Shown: positions 51,742-61,167, numbered from the stretch's first letter. The stretch: 62,315 nt of DNA from JAVWHX01 sp036639875 (GCA_036639875.1 JAVWHX010000003.1:1-62315); one strand, 5' to 3'. Made by a program: numbers and translations. Notes: generated by a model from the letters alone, not told the origin.

Positions 51742-52372
51742 AGACTTTTCTAGATAGTTTCTTTTCAACCAATCCTAGTAGATAATCACAAATAACAGCC
51801 ATTAAAGCAGTTGGAATAGCTCCTGCCCAAATAACAGCACTTCCGTTAGACATATTAATTCCTCTAGAAATAATATCTCCTAATCCTCCTGCACCTATAA
51901 ATGTTCCAGTAGCAGTCACTCCAATAGCAACAACCAAAGCATTTCTAATACCTGCCATAATCACAGATAAAGCTAATGGAAGTTCTACTTTTGTAAGAAT
52001 TTGATGTTTTGTCATTCCCATTCCTTTAGCAACATCCAGTAAACTTTCATCAACTTCGTTAATTGCTGTTACTGTATTTTTAAGAATTGGAAGTAATGAA
52101 TATAGGAATACAGTTGCTATAACAGTATTTGGTCCTAATCCTAAACCAACCATTAATACTGATAATAAAGCAAGAGAAGGAATTGTTTGAATAATATTAG
52201 CCAATGAAATAATAACAACAGATAATTTATATCTTCTTGCTATATAGATCCCTAATGGTATAGCAACAGCTGCTGCCAATAAAACTCCATAAATAGAAAT
52301 TAAGAAATGTCGCCAACATTGCATCCATATATATGAACCATTTTGCATAAAATAATCAATAAAAATTTGCAT
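51740..52372 (-). CDS. opuCD: Osmoprotectant ABC transporter permease (OpuCD-like)
   Basis: 210 residues, about five or six membrane helices, BPD_transp_1 fold with the EAA loop (LLDVAKGMGMTKHQILTKVE) that docks on the ATPase. Similar to the other permease of the operon, as expected for OpuC-type importers of glycine betaine, carnitine or choline. Last gene, 4 bp after the binding protein. Which permease is called B or D follows gene order only. Confidence 0.9.
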   Translation of the reverse strand: MQIFIDYFMQNGSYIWMQCWRHFLISIYGVLLAAAVAIPLGIYIARRYKLSVVIISLANIIQTIPSLALLSVLMVGLGLGPNTVIATVFLYSLLPILKNTVTAINEVDESLLDVAKGMGMTKHQILTKVELPLALSVIMAGIRNALVVAIGVTATGTFIGAGGLGDIISRGINMSNGSAVIWAGAIPTALMAVICDYLLGLVEKKLSRKV

Positions 52373-52376
52373 ACAT

Positions 52377-53372
52377 TTACTCCCTTTCTGTTAGTGGAAG
52401 AATATCACTAATAATATCTTTATATAAGTCTCTTTTATCTAAATGAGTGACTTTTTTATCTTCAAAATAATTATGTTCTTTTAAGAATTGTTCAGCTACA
52501 GTATATGGTTCTAAATGTTCTTCATCTGATAAACGATTCAATTCTTGCATTGTAGAAGTCGTTATTTCTCCTTCTAATTTTAATAATATTGTTTCCATAT
52601 CTGGAAACTTTCTTAATAAGTCTTTTGTGACAACAGGACTTGCTTGATAAGGTGGAAACAAATGTAAATCATCTTCTAATAAAACAAGATCATAAGAAGA
52701 AATTCTTCCATCTGTTGAATACCCTAAAACAACATCCATCTTATCTTCATATACTGCATTATAAACCAATCCTATTTCCATTGGTAAAACAGCTTCAAAA
52801 TCAAAACCATAAAGTTCTTTAAATCCTTCATAACCATCACCTTGTCGTTTAATCCAAGATGTATCAACGCCAGCCTTTAAAGTATCTGCATATTGCTTTA
52901 AATCACTAACCTTTTTTAAGTTATACTTTTCTGCTAACTTTCTAGAGACCATAAAAGCATACGTATTCTCAAAACCATATGATGGAAACCAAACCATGTT
53001 ATATTTTTCATCATAACCCTTTACAACTTGTTCCATTGCTTTATCAGCATCACTAGTAGGCGTTAACCCTAATTCACCAACTAAAGATGTCCCTGTATAC
53101 ATAGCTCCAGATACATTTGTATCACTACGTTGTAATGATTGTAAAATCAATAATGTTGAACCTAAATTATTAATTAATGAAACATCTGATTCTGGTAAAT
53201 AATGTTTTGTCATTTGCATCATCATTTCAGCAAGAATTTGTCGTTCTGTTGTATTCCCACCAGCTACAACAATTCCATCATTACCAACACTTTTACCTAG
53301 TCCAGGAAAAGAACACCCTGTTAATAACAAACAAAGCATTAAAAAGAATAGACTTATTTTTTTCTTAGTCAT
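52377..53372 (-). CDS. opuCC: Osmoprotectant-binding lipoprotein (OpuCC-like)
   Basis: 331 residues from the ATG at 53370-53372 (GGAGG nine bases upstream, one base after the permease stop). Signal peptide with lipobox LLLTGC, so it is lipid-anchored outside the cell. The OpuAC-type domain starts IVVAGGNTTERQILAEMM and includes WFPSYGFENTYAF and LVLLEDDLHLFPPYQASPVV, typical of quaternary amine binding proteins. Delivers glycine betaine, carnitine or choline to the permeases; the exact ligand is not certain. Confidence 0.92.
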   Translation of the reverse strand: MTKKKISLFFLMLCLLLTGCSFPGLGKSVGNDGIVVAGGNTTERQILAEMMMQMTKHYLPESDVSLINNLGSTLLILQSLQRSDTNVSGAMYTGTSLVGELGLTPTSDADKAMEQVVKGYDEKYNMVWFPSYGFENTYAFMVSRKLAEKYNLKKVSDLKQYADTLKAGVDTSWIKRQGDGYEGFKELYGFDFEAVLPMEIGLVYNAVYEDKMDVVLGYSTDGRISSYDLVLLEDDLHLFPPYQASPVVTKDLLRKFPDMETILLKLEGEITTSTMQELNRLSDEEHLEPYTVAEQFLKEHNYFEDKKVTHLDKRDLYKDIISDILPLTERE

Positions 53373-53373
53373 A

Positions 53374-54015
53374 TTATACAACCTCCTTTTTTGAAGTTGT
53401 ACGAGGTATTAATAATTTTTCTAACTTTCCTAAAGTTAAATCTAAAATAAGTGCCAACACAGTAACTGGTATTGTTCCACCTAATATAAATGAAAAATTA
53501 AAATTATTTAACCCTGCAAATATAAAATCACCTAATCCTCCAGCACCAATATATGCAGCAATTGTCGCCCATGCTATAACATAAACAGCACTTAAACGAA
53601 TTCCTGACATAATAACAGGTATGGCAAGAGGAGTCTGAACCTTGAGTATAATTTGAGTTCTTGTCATTCCCATTCCTTTAGCTGCATCTAGTATTCCTTT
53701 ATCAACTCCCATCATACCTAAATAAGTATTTCTTAAGATTGGTAATAAAGAATAAATAAACAAAGCAACAACTGCTGGTAATTTACCAACTCCAAAGAAT
53801 GGAACCATTATAGCAAGTAAAGCTAAAGATGGTATCGTTTGTAAAACTGAACATATTGAAATAAATAACTGTGCAATCCTTTTGGTATTTGTTAAAAGAA
53901 TGCCTAAAGGAACTGCCACCAAAACACCCAATAATAAAGCTGATATTGATATGAATAAATGTTCCCCTATTTTTTCTAAAAGAACAACGCCATTACTATT
54001 TAAAAAATCAATCAT
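53374..54015 (-). CDS. opuCB: Osmoprotectant ABC transporter permease (OpuCB-like)
   Basis: 213 residues from the ATG at 54013-54015, chosen because GAAGG is 8 bases before it; this start overlaps the end of the ATPase gene by 8 bp. About five membrane helices and an EAA loop (ILDAAKGMGMTRTQIILKVQ). It pairs with the second permease downstream. Confidence 0.9.
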   Translation of the reverse strand: MIDFLNSNGVVLLEKIGEHLFISISALLLGVLVAVPLGILLTNTKRIAQLFISICSVLQTIPSLALLAIMVPFFGVGKLPAVVALFIYSLLPILRNTYLGMMGVDKGILDAAKGMGMTRTQIILKVQTPLAIPVIMSGIRLSAVYVIAWATIAAYIGAGGLGDFIFAGLNNFNFSFILGGTIPVTVLALILDLTLGKLEKLLIPRTTSKKEVV

Positions 54016-55198
54016 CTTTAGAACCTTCAAAATCAGTTATATCTGTTGTACTCAATATAGATTCTGCTTCATCACTTGGTTCATAATCAGCCCAAAATCC
54101 TGAACAGATAAAATCTACTATTGAAGCACGAGTAATCAATCCTAATAATTTTCCATCATCATCAATAACAGGAATATTTCTATATCCCAAATGATTAATA
54201 TAATATATGGCGTCTCTTATAAGTGTACTTTTATTCATACATGTAGTTTCTTTAACATACTCAGATATAAGTTTATTGTTTTCACGTATTTTTTCAACAT
54301 TAAAAATATCTACAAATCCAATTAAATTATAACTTTCATCCACAACAAACAATGTATCAACATGTCTTTCTCTCATTAATTTAAGAGCATCATTACGATG
54401 AGCATTATAACTAATTGTTACAGGACTTTTCATCATAATAGTATCAACAGTTTCATAATCAAATGTTGCTTGATTTAAACGATCTTTTCCTATCATATCT
54501 CTTACAAAATCATTAGCAGGATGCTGCATAATATTTTGTGGAGTATCAAACTGAATCACTTTTCCCTTATCCATAATCACAATACGATCTGATAATTGTA
54601 ATGCTTCATCCATATCATGAGTTACAAAGACAACTGTTCTTTTCATATCCTTTTGAATTTTTTTAATAAGGTTTTGAAGACTTGCTCGTGTTATTGGATC
54701 TAATGCTCCAAAAGGTTCGTCCATTAAAATAATTTCTTGATTAGCTGCTAAAGCTCTAATAACACCTACTCTTTGTTGTTGTCCTCCTGATAATTCTGAA
54801 GGATAACTATCTAAGAAACTTTCTGGTAAATTTACTTTTTTCATAAGTTCTTTAACAGTTTCTTGAATCTTATCTTCTGACCATTTTAATAATCTTGGAA
54901 CCATCGCAATATTATCATAGATACTCATATGTGGCATCAATCCAATTTGTTGAATAACATAACCAATATGGCGACGTAATTCTACTGGATTTATTTTTTT
55001 TATATCTCTTTCATCAATTAAAATACTTCCTGAAGTTAGTAAATTCATACGATTAATCATTCTTAAACAAGTTGTCTTTCCACTTCCAGAAGAACCAATA
55101 ATACAAATAAATTCACCTGTTTCAAACTTCAAATTTATATTCTCAACAGCAACTTTATTATTTGCATAAACCTTTGACACTTTCTTAAACTCTATCAC
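54008..55198 (-). CDS. opuCA: Osmoprotectant ABC transporter ATPase with CBS domains (OpuCA-like)
   Basis: 396 residues with a GTG start at 55196-55198 (GAAGG before it). ATPase domain: Walker A GSSGSGKTTCL, Q loop VIQQIGLMPH, signature ELSGGQQQRVGV, Walker B ILMDEPFGALD. Two CBS domains follow (about 250-305 and 315-370: RHVDTLFVVDE, YRNIPVIDDDGKLLGLI), which in OpuA-type systems sense ionic strength or bind c-di-AMP. The acidic tail lacks further domains. First gene of the operon. Confidence 0.94.
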   Translation of the reverse strand: MIEFKKVSKVYANNKVAVENINLKFETGEFICIIGSSGSGKTTCLRMINRMNLLTSGSILIDERDIKKINPVELRRHIGYVIQQIGLMPHMSIYDNIAMVPRLLKWSEDKIQETVKELMKKVNLPESFLDSYPSELSGGQQQRVGVIRALAANQEIILMDEPFGALDPITRASLQNLIKKIQKDMKRTVVFVTHDMDEALQLSDRIVIMDKGKVIQFDTPQNIMQHPANDFVRDMIGKDRLNQATFDYETVDTIMMKSPVTISYNAHRNDALKLMRERHVDTLFVVDESYNLIGFVDIFNVEKIRENNKLISEYVKETTCMNKSTLIRDAIYYINHLGYRNIPVIDDDGKLLGLITRASIVDFICSGFWADYEPSDEAESILSTTDITDFEGSKDD

Positions 55199-55220
55199 TC
55201 AAACACCTTCTTTCTTGTTT

Positions 55221-55249
55221 ATTATACCAAAATTTTGTTATTCCCACAA
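55221..55249 (-). promoter_or_regulatory. opuC promoter, with a palindrome just upstream
   Basis: On the minus strand TTGTGG (55244-55249), 17-bp spacer, TATAAT (55221-55226). The perfect 10-bp palindrome ATGAGCTCAT (55250-55259) abuts the -35 and may be an operator. Confidence 0.65.
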
Positions 55250-55414
55250 ATGAGCTCATCTCCATAAATTAAAAAAGAGTTGATTATACCAATGTTTTTT
55301 AAACTATATTTAAATAGTTATAACTTTTACATTTACACATAACCTAAATATAATCAGATAATAGTTCTATATAAGCGAAACTCATGATTCATATAAATAT
55401 GAGTTTATCGTATT

Positions 55415-55457
55415 AAAAAACTACACTTAGTATCTTCTCATCAGATTTAAGTGTAGC
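55415..55457 (-). terminator. Terminator of the sulfatase operon
   Basis: On the minus strand CTACACTTA, an 18-base loop, TAAGTGTAG, then TTTTTT, behind the TauE-like gene. Confidence 0.82.
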
Positions 55458-55471
55458 TTATTTATATGAAC

Positions 55472-56245
55472 TTAAAATATATTTTTAAAAAGAATTAAGA
55501 TATTAATAAAAATAATAAACATCACTGATATCTTAAATATTTTTGCTATATTATGATTATTAAGTTTCTTATTAAAATATGAACCAACTATTCCTCCAAC
55601 AATTGCTGTTGGAATAATATAAAGAAGTATAGAACAATCATATTTTTCAAAACCTACAGTCATTGCTATAGTTATCAGTTTTGAACTTTGTGAAAACAAA
55701 ATTGTTGCTATTGAATAGATTGTTGCTTTCTTCAAATCCATTGAGAAGAAGAAAGTAAAAACTGCTACATTTATTGGACCACCACCTATTCCTAAAAAAC
55801 TAGAGGTTACACCCAATAAAAATCCAATGATTACAAATATAATTTTATTTTGAATACATAAACTATTCTTATTATTTATATTGAAAAGTACAAATATTAA
55901 AAGGGAGTTCAACAATAGTGCTTGGACAATATTAACTAATGTTGAATCAATCATAAGAAGCAAGTAATCAAAAATTATATTTCCAATATATCCTCCAAGT
56001 ATTGCTCCAATAGCAACCGTAGAAGTTATTATCCAATCTATTTTTATTCCACTATAAGCTTGTTTTATTGTAGAATAGATAGCCATTGATAATACTGCCC
56101 ATGAAGAAATAAAAACAATTGTACTTGCATCATGATAACCAATAAGATCTAAAATTGGCTTTATGATAACTCCGCCACCTAATCCAGCAACGGCTCCTAA
56201 AGTCGTTGCTAGAAAGATAACAAAAATATAAATAGCTATAATCAT
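55472..56245 (-). CDS. TauE/SafE-family anion exporter
   Basis: 257 residues, eight predicted membrane helices in two repeats. Each repeat has its Gly-rich motif (GAVAGLGGGVIIKP near 18-31, FLGIGGGPINVAVF near 151). This family carries sulfite, sulfonates or other small anions out of the cell. Its start overlaps the sulfatase stop codon (ATGA), so the two proteins are translated together. Export of the sulfate freed by the sulfatase is the likely job, inferred from this tight linkage. Confidence 0.9.
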   Translation of the reverse strand: MIIAIYIFVIFLATTLGAVAGLGGGVIIKPILDLIGYHDASTIVFISSWAVLSMAIYSTIKQAYSGIKIDWIITSTVAIGAILGGYIGNIIFDYLLLMIDSTLVNIVQALLLNSLLIFVLFNINNKNSLCIQNKIIFVIIGFLLGVTSSFLGIGGGPINVAVFTFFFSMDLKKATIYSIATILFSQSSKLITIAMTVGFEKYDCSILLYIIPTAIVGGIVGSYFNKKLNNHNIAKIFKISVMFIIFINILILFKNIF

Positions 56246-57723
56246 CTTTTGTCTTTTCCGTTTGGTACAAAATCAGATGTTTCCATATAATAGTATAAAA
56301 TTCTTTCTTTAAACTTTAAAGCCAATTCTTTATATTCAGGATTATCTATTTGATTAAATAATTCATTTGGATCTTTTTCTAAATCATATAATTCATCAGT
56401 TTCATAAAGTCTATAAGTATACTTATAATTTCCTATACGACACATTAATGCTTTAGTATGTTCTGGTCCTTCACTTGATTGAGTATCCAATCTAGGCCAA
56501 TATGGTGAACTTGGACCGTGTCCTTTTTCCATTGCTTGTTCTTCACCATGGATTCTTCCACCTTCACAGAAGACAGCATCTTTATGCTCTTCTTCACCAG
56601 CGAATACATGAACCAATGACTTACCAAACTGACTATATGATAATTTAAAACCACACATATCTGCTATTGTAGCTGGTAAATCTAACAGTTCAGCTAAAGC
56701 TTTTGTCTTTCTAGGTTTTACTTCAAAATGCTTTGATGGTTTTATAAGTAACGGTATATTACTTATTGGATTTTCAAAACAGTTTTGAACTTTTTCAACA
56801 ATATTGTAATCACCTGTATAATCACCATGATCACTATAAACAAAGATATTTGTATCATCATAAAGATGATTCTCTTTTAACTTATCAGTTATTAATCCAA
56901 ATTGATGGTCAAATCTTGAAACCATCGCAAGATATGTTGCTCTTAACTCATTAAATCTTTCTTCAGACCAATTTTGTAAGTTTTGTTTTGATTCTATTCC
57001 ATATAACATACTTGCTCTTTTCTTAAGCGTTGATATATTAGGTCTTCTTAATGATAAAAGTTCTCTATTAATCATTGAATACCATGGATCTTCACATGCA
57101 TATGGAGGATGTGGAAATGAAATTGTACAGTATATAAAGAATGGTTTCCCATTATCTTCTTTGCTTTTTCTTTCAATATAATCTAAAGTACTTTGAATAC
57201 AATTCCAATCCACTTTCCCATAACCATTTGAATCTTTTAATTTACCTATATAGAACGAATAAAAGTTATCATCATTTATATCCTGATCATTTGATAAACC
57301 TGCTCCCATTTGACGAAAATCATTATTGACTGAATCACGTTTGTTTTCAAATGATATTCCATCATAATATTCATCACAATATGCTGTTTTACTTCTATCA
57401 GCAGGAACAACATCATTTCTACCAATCCAGATAACTTCATAACCATTCTCTTTCATTTCTTTTAAAATATTTGGTTCTGATTCATCTCTTTGTAAATAAT
57501 GCATTGTTCTATGACCTGTTGTATGAGGATATAATCCTGTTAAAAAACTACAACGAGATGGAACACATACTGGATTTTGACAATAAGCATTTTCAAACGA
57601 TATTCCATCATTTAAAATACTATCTAAGTTTGGTGTTACTGAAGCATTATTTCCCATGTGATGTAATGAATCACAACGCATTTGATCTGCAACAAATAAC
57701 AATATATTTGGTTTACTACTCAT
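56242..57723 (-). CDS. Cytoplasmic Cys-type sulfatase
   Basis: 493 residues, S1 sulfatase family. The formylglycine signature is C53-V-P-S-R (NPVCVPSRCSFLTG), so the active residue is a Cys that must be oxidised to formylglycine. Metal ligands: D13-Q14 (FVADQMRCD) and YSDHGDYTGD. There is no signal peptide, so unlike most glycan sulfatases it should act inside the cell, on a small imported sulfated sugar. Downstream of the PTS EIIC (34 bp) and overlapping the exporter. The sugar (for example a 6-O-sulfated hexosamine) cannot be told from sequence. Confidence 0.93.
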   Translation of the reverse strand: MSSKPNILLFVADQMRCDSLHHMGNNASVTPNLDSILNDGISFENAYCQNPVCVPSRCSFLTGLYPHTTGHRTMHYLQRDESEPNILKEMKENGYEVIWIGRNDVVPADRSKTAYCDEYYDGISFENKRDSVNNDFRQMGAGLSNDQDINDDNFYSFYIGKLKDSNGYGKVDWNCIQSTLDYIERKSKEDNGKPFFIYCTISFPHPPYACEDPWYSMINRELLSLRRPNISTLKKRASMLYGIESKQNLQNWSEERFNELRATYLAMVSRFDHQFGLITDKLKENHLYDDTNIFVYSDHGDYTGDYNIVEKVQNCFENPISNIPLLIKPSKHFEVKPRKTKALAELLDLPATIADMCGFKLSYSQFGKSLVHVFAGEEEHKDAVFCEGGRIHGEEQAMEKGHGPSSPYWPRLDTQSSEGPEHTKALMCRIGNYKYTYRLYETDELYDLEKDPNELFNQIDNPEYKELALKFKERILYYYMETSDFVPNGKDKR

Positions 57724-57757
57724 ACCCTACCTCCTCAATTTCATAGAACAAATCTTT

Positions 57758-59047
57758 TTATTTTGATTCTTCTATTGTTAACTCTTCTTGACATGCTTGT
57801 TTATCAATTGTTTTGAAGAACGGATAATATATTGCAAATGTTAAGAATATACTAAACAATTGGAATAACGCTACTCGCCATCCACCTTGAATAAATCCAC
57901 TAATAATAGGTGGCATAGTCCAAGGAATTTGATAACCAATTAAAACTGGTAGTACACCAATAACTGTTAATCCATAAGCAAGAATTTGTGTTAATAAAGG
58001 TGCTAAAATAAATGGAAGAATTAAAGTTGTATTTAAGACAACTGGTGTACCAAAAATAACAGGTTCATTAATATAAAAGAGATTTGCTGGTAATGCTAAC
58101 TTTCCTAATGTTTTATATCTTTGTGATTTTGCAAACATTATCATCATAATAACCAAAGCAATTGTCATACCAGATCCACCAAATTGATAAGTATTCTTAA
58201 AAGCAGCTGAATAAATATTCTCTGGTGTTCCTCCTGCTTGGAATGTTGCTAAGTTTTGTAATGCCAATGGTAATAAGAAAGGATTAGTAATTGAATTAAC
58301 AACATTCCCTCCATGAATACCAAAGAACCATAAAAGATGTAAAGCGATAGTAAAGATAATCATACCTCCAAAGCTTCCACCTACTGCTTGTAATGGCATA
58401 GCAATAAATGTATAAATTAAACTATGAACACTTCCATAACTTGTTAAACTAAATAAATATGAGATAATTAAGAAAATTGTACCAATAGCTGCTATAGGAA
58501 TCAAAGAACTAAATGATTGTGATACCATTGGTGGAACACCTTCTGGCATTTTAATAACCCAACCTTTTTTAGTAAACAATACAAATAATAATGATGCTAA
58601 AATACCAACAATCATTGCTACAAATAAACCTTTCGCACCTAACCAATCCATACTAATCGCAGTAACAACTTTGTCTTGCTTAGTAACAATTTGTGCTAAA
58701 GGTGTAAGGATAAGAAAACTAACAAGTGCTGCTATTCCACCAGAAAATCCATTATAACCCTCTTGCTTTGTAAATGAGTAACCAATTGCTACTACTGTGT
58801 ATAAAGCAATTAAATCAATTGTTAATTTAGATGGTAATGATAACCAGCCACTTAATCCTGCGTCAGCTAGCCATTGTGTCCATGCTGGAATAGGAAAACT
58901 TGCAATTAAAGTAAAGATAGATCCAAAAATAGTAAGTGGCAAAATTATCATAAAGCCCTTATTAATTGCTTTAAGATATCTGTTTTCTGCCAATTTAGCT
59001 CCAATTGGAAGAAGCTTTGATTCTAAAACATCCATAAATTTTTTCAT
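57758..59047 (-). CDS. PTS EIIC, lactose/cellobiose family
   Basis: 429 residues, about ten membrane helices. The CelB/LacE-type signatures are present: FGIHGGNVVNS and the substrate-site motif INEPVIFGTPVVLN. No EIIA or EIIB is fused or adjacent, so these must come from another locus. First gene of the sulfatase operon, from a promoter with a TGAAA-N4-TTTCA dyad just downstream of the -10. Predicted to import, and probably phosphorylate, a sulfated sugar or disaccharide. Confidence 0.92.
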   Translation of the reverse strand: MKKFMDVLESKLLPIGAKLAENRYLKAINKGFMIILPLTIFGSIFTLIASFPIPAWTQWLADAGLSGWLSLPSKLTIDLIALYTVVAIGYSFTKQEGYNGFSGGIAALVSFLILTPLAQIVTKQDKVVTAISMDWLGAKGLFVAMIVGILASLLFVLFTKKGWVIKMPEGVPPMVSQSFSSLIPIAAIGTIFLIISYLFSLTSYGSVHSLIYTFIAMPLQAVGGSFGGMIIFTIALHLLWFFGIHGGNVVNSITNPFLLPLALQNLATFQAGGTPENIYSAAFKNTYQFGGSGMTIALVIMMIMFAKSQRYKTLGKLALPANLFYINEPVIFGTPVVLNTTLILPFILAPLLTQILAYGLTVIGVLPVLIGYQIPWTMPPIISGFIQGGWRVALFQLFSIFLTFAIYYPFFKTIDKQACQEELTIEESK

Positions 59048-59091
59048 AACTTATTTCCTCCCTAAAATTGTTATAATGACGTCATGTTTTG

Positions 59092-59105
59092 AAACTAATT
59101 TCATT
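59092..59105. promoter_or_regulatory. RpiR-type operator at the EIIC promoter
   Basis: TGAAACTAATTTCA, with perfect five-base arms. It lies 5 bp downstream of the -10 of the EIIC promoter. Shares arms and position with the site at 61200-61213. Confidence 0.65.
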
Positions 59106-59110
59106 TTTAT

Positions 59111-59138
59111 TATATCATTGATAAAATAAATTTCAACA
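59111..59138 (-). promoter_or_regulatory. Promoter of the EIIC-sulfatase-exporter operon
   Basis: On the minus strand TTGAAA (59133-59138), 16-bp spacer, TATAAT (59111-59116). A separate 10-bp palindrome ATGACGTCAT at 59078-59087 lies in the leader. Confidence 0.65.
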
Positions 59139-59146
59139 CTTTATTG

Positions 59147-59160
59147 AAAAAAGTTTTAAA
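59147..59160. promoter_or_regulatory. Possible RpiR-type operator, variant arm
   Basis: TGAAAAAAGTTTTA, identical over 14 bp to 59228-59241 and one base from the maturase site. A further variant TGAAATTATTTTTA is at 59168-59181. The AT-rich background makes chance matches possible. Confidence 0.45.
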
Positions 59161-59211
59161 ATTAATTGAAATTATTTTTAAATAAAGTATTTTCTTATTA
59201 AAATATAATGT

Positions 59212-59241
59212 GATATAATGATTCTAATGAAAAAAGTTTTA
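59212..59241 (+). promoter_or_regulatory. Extended -10 promoter of the RpiR gene with overlapping operator
   Basis: TGATATAAT (59212-59220) is an extended -10. Seven bases later lies TGAAAAAAGTTTTA (59228-59241), one base different from the maturase operator read on the minus strand. Suggests self-control. Confidence 0.5.
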
Positions 59242-59290
59242 GTATATTATTTTAAATAAAGATATTTTTTTCATAATGAAAGGAGCTGAT

Positions 59291-59311
59291 TGACTTATTT
59301 TACATAAGTCA
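59291..59311 (+). promoter_or_regulatory. Hairpin between ribosome site and start codon of the RpiR gene
   Basis: TGACTTA-TTTTACA-TAAGTCA, a 7-bp perfect stem, separates AAGGAG (59280-59285) from the ATG at 59318. The linear gap is about 32 bases, far too long, but folding the hairpin brings the two within working distance. Confidence 0.5.
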
Positions 59312-59317
59312 TAAAAT

Positions 59318-60076
59318 ATGAATCCAATACAAAAAATAGAATTATACAAAGATAACTTTACAAAAGTAGATACGCTTATTTATGAATGGCTAAAAAAACA
59401 ACCTAATATGATTATTAGACATCCTATTGAAACTTTAGCTAAAGAAACTCATACTTCTAAAGCAGCAATTATTAGATTTTGTAAAAAGGTTGGTTATAAT
59501 GGGTTTTCAGAGTTTAAGTTTGAAATGTCTAGATACATTATTTCTGGTGAAAGACCAGAAAACGAAACACATCCATTAAATACAATTAAATCAATTACTT
59601 CTTTATATGAAGGATATCTTCGTCAATTTAATGATGCATTAGATATATCTAAAATTAAAGAACTTATTAAAGAGATTAAATCATCAAAACGAATTAAAGT
59701 TGTAGGTTCAAATAGAACTGGTCTTTCTGCAACCCAATTAAGATTACGTATGTCAAAAATCGGCTATGATGCTGAAGCCATTACTGATTTTGTTCTTTTA
59801 TCAGTTATCCAAGATATTATGACAAAAGATGATCTCATTATTTTCTTTTCTATATATGCAAAAAACAGTTATTATGATAATTTTATAAAAGAGGTTTCAA
59901 AAACAGATGCAAAAATTGTTTTAATTACAATGAATCCTCATAATAAAATTGGTAAATTATGCGACTATGAGTTTATTTTACCATGGATTTCTAAAGCTTC
60001 AACATCTTCTTTTCTTGATGATCAAGCATTATTCTTTGTCTTTATTGAAATATTGTTAGCAGAACTTGCATATTAA
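59318..60076 (+). CDS. RpiR/MurR-family regulator of the sulfated-sugar locus
   Basis: 252 residues. N-terminal RpiR helix-turn-helix (about 1-77; THTSKAAIIRFCKKVGYNGF) and a SIS sugar-phosphate domain (about 107-235; IKVVGSNRTGLSATQLRLRM). Divergent from the EIIC-sulfatase operon and converging on the maturase gene. It likely senses a phosphorylated sugar made by the PTS or sulfatase and controls both operons through TGAAA-N4-TTTCA sites. The ribosome site is separated from the start by a hairpin. Confidence 0.9.
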   Translation: MNPIQKIELYKDNFTKVDTLIYEWLKKQPNMIIRHPIETLAKETHTSKAAIIRFCKKVGYNGFSEFKFEMSRYIISGERPENETHPLNTIKSITSLYEGYLRQFNDALDISKIKELIKEIKSSKRIKVVGSNRTGLSATQLRLRMSKIGYDAEAITDFVLLSVIQDIMTKDDLIIFFSIYAKNSYYDNFIKEVSKTDAKIVLITMNPHNKIGKLCDYEFILPWISKASTSSFLDDQALFFVFIEILLAELAY

Positions 60077-60104
60077 AAAATCTTCTTAATTGAAGATTTT
60101 TTTT
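60074..60104 (+). terminator. Two-way terminator between the RpiR gene and the maturase gene
   Basis: AAAAAATCTTC-TTAATT-GAAGATTTTTTTT, A run on one side and T run on the other, between converging genes. Confidence 0.88.
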
Positions 60105-61167
60105 ATAAATTATAAAACTCTTTATATGTCTCTTCTAAAAATTGTTGATAGCCACAATAATTTTCATCAAAGTACACGATATTCATTCTCTTACAATTTC
60201 CCTGACATACTTTATAAAATTTGCAGTGTTTACATAACTTGCAGTAGTTCTTTTCTTCTTTTAAAAATTGATGTAACACTTGAGATTTTCTTATTTCTGA
60301 TATTTCATCAAAAACAATATTACCAAGTTTATACTTATCTAAAGCATAGAAATCACATGGATATATAGACCCATCAGCTTCGATGATCATTTGTAATTGG
60401 CATTGTCCTAACATTCCACATGTATGCGGATAAATTCCTTTAAACAGCATTGCTAAATTATCAAACAAAGAAATAGAAATCATTTTCCCTTTAGAAATAT
60501 CCTCTTTCCATAACTCATAGATTCCTTTATAAAAGGAATAAAATTCTTTTGGCTTTAATTCATAATTTTGTGTAGATTGATCTAACTCTGGTAAACAAGG
60601 AATAAATTGAATATGATCAATTTCATTATCTTTAAAAAATTCATAAACTTGTTTTGGATACTTTGCTAATGAAGATGTAACAACTGTTAAAACATTATAA
60701 TCTATCTCATTTTGTTTAAGAAGATAAAGTGTATTCATAACTTGATCAAAAGTTCCTTCTCCTTGCTTTAACCTTATACTCTCATGATTAGATTTATAAC
60801 CATCAAGGGATACTCCTACCAAGAAATTATTTTCTTTAAATATTTCTATCCATTCTTTATCTATTAGCAATCCATTTGTCTGAATAGCATACTCAATAGT
60901 ATGATCTTTTTTTTCTTGATTAACTTTATTTATAAAATATTTAAAATATTCAATTCCTGCAACTGTTGGTTCTCCACCTTGAAAAGCAAAAGTAATATTT
61001 TGAGATTCATTCAAAGCTTTTTCAATAAGTATATCAACAACATCTTTTTTCATTATTCCTTTTGAATAATCACTTCTATTATGAGAAACGTCACTATAAA
61101 AGCAATATTTACAATTCATATTACATAACGATGAAGCTGGTTTAATTAAATAAGAACTTCTTTCCAT
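60103..61167 (-). CDS. Anaerobic sulfatase-maturating enzyme (radical SAM/SPASM)
   Basis: 354 residues from the ATG at 61165-61167 (GAGGTG before it; the GTG three codons upstream overlaps that site). The radical-SAM cluster motif is C15-NMN-C19-KY-C22. Next come the SAM motif FQGGEPTV and the catalytic-type SLDG. The C-terminal SPASM cysteines bind two more FeS clusters (CGMLGQC, SIYPCDFYALDKYKLGN, CKLCKHCKFYKVCQGNC). It oxidises the Cys of sulfatases to formylglycine without oxygen; the partner is the C53 sulfatase nearby. An RpiR-type dyad sits in its promoter. Confidence 0.93.
   Translation of the reverse strand: MERSSYLIKPASSLCNMNCKYCFYSDVSHNRSDYSKGIMKKDVVDILIEKALNESQNITFAFQGGEPTVAGIEYFKYFINKVNQEKKDHTIEYAIQTNGLLIDKEWIEIFKENNFLVGVSLDGYKSNHESIRLKQGEGTFDQVMNTLYLLKQNEIDYNVLTVVTSSLAKYPKQVYEFFKDNEIDHIQFIPCLPELDQSTQNYELKPKEFYSFYKGIYELWKEDISKGKMISISLFDNLAMLFKGIYPHTCGMLGQCQLQMIIEADGSIYPCDFYALDKYKLGNIVFDEISEIRKSQVLHQFLKEEKNYCKLCKHCKFYKVCQGNCKRMNIVYFDENYCGYQQFLEETYKEFYNL

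Noticed and set aside
56445..56654. 69-codon minus-strand open frame within the sulfatase
   Set aside because: Alternative frame inside a well-supported gene, no independent evidence.
59078..59087. ATGACGTCAT as the main operator of the sulfatase operon
   Set aside because: A single perfect palindrome not repeated at the maturase or regulator promoters, unlike the TGAAA-N4-TTTCA dyad.
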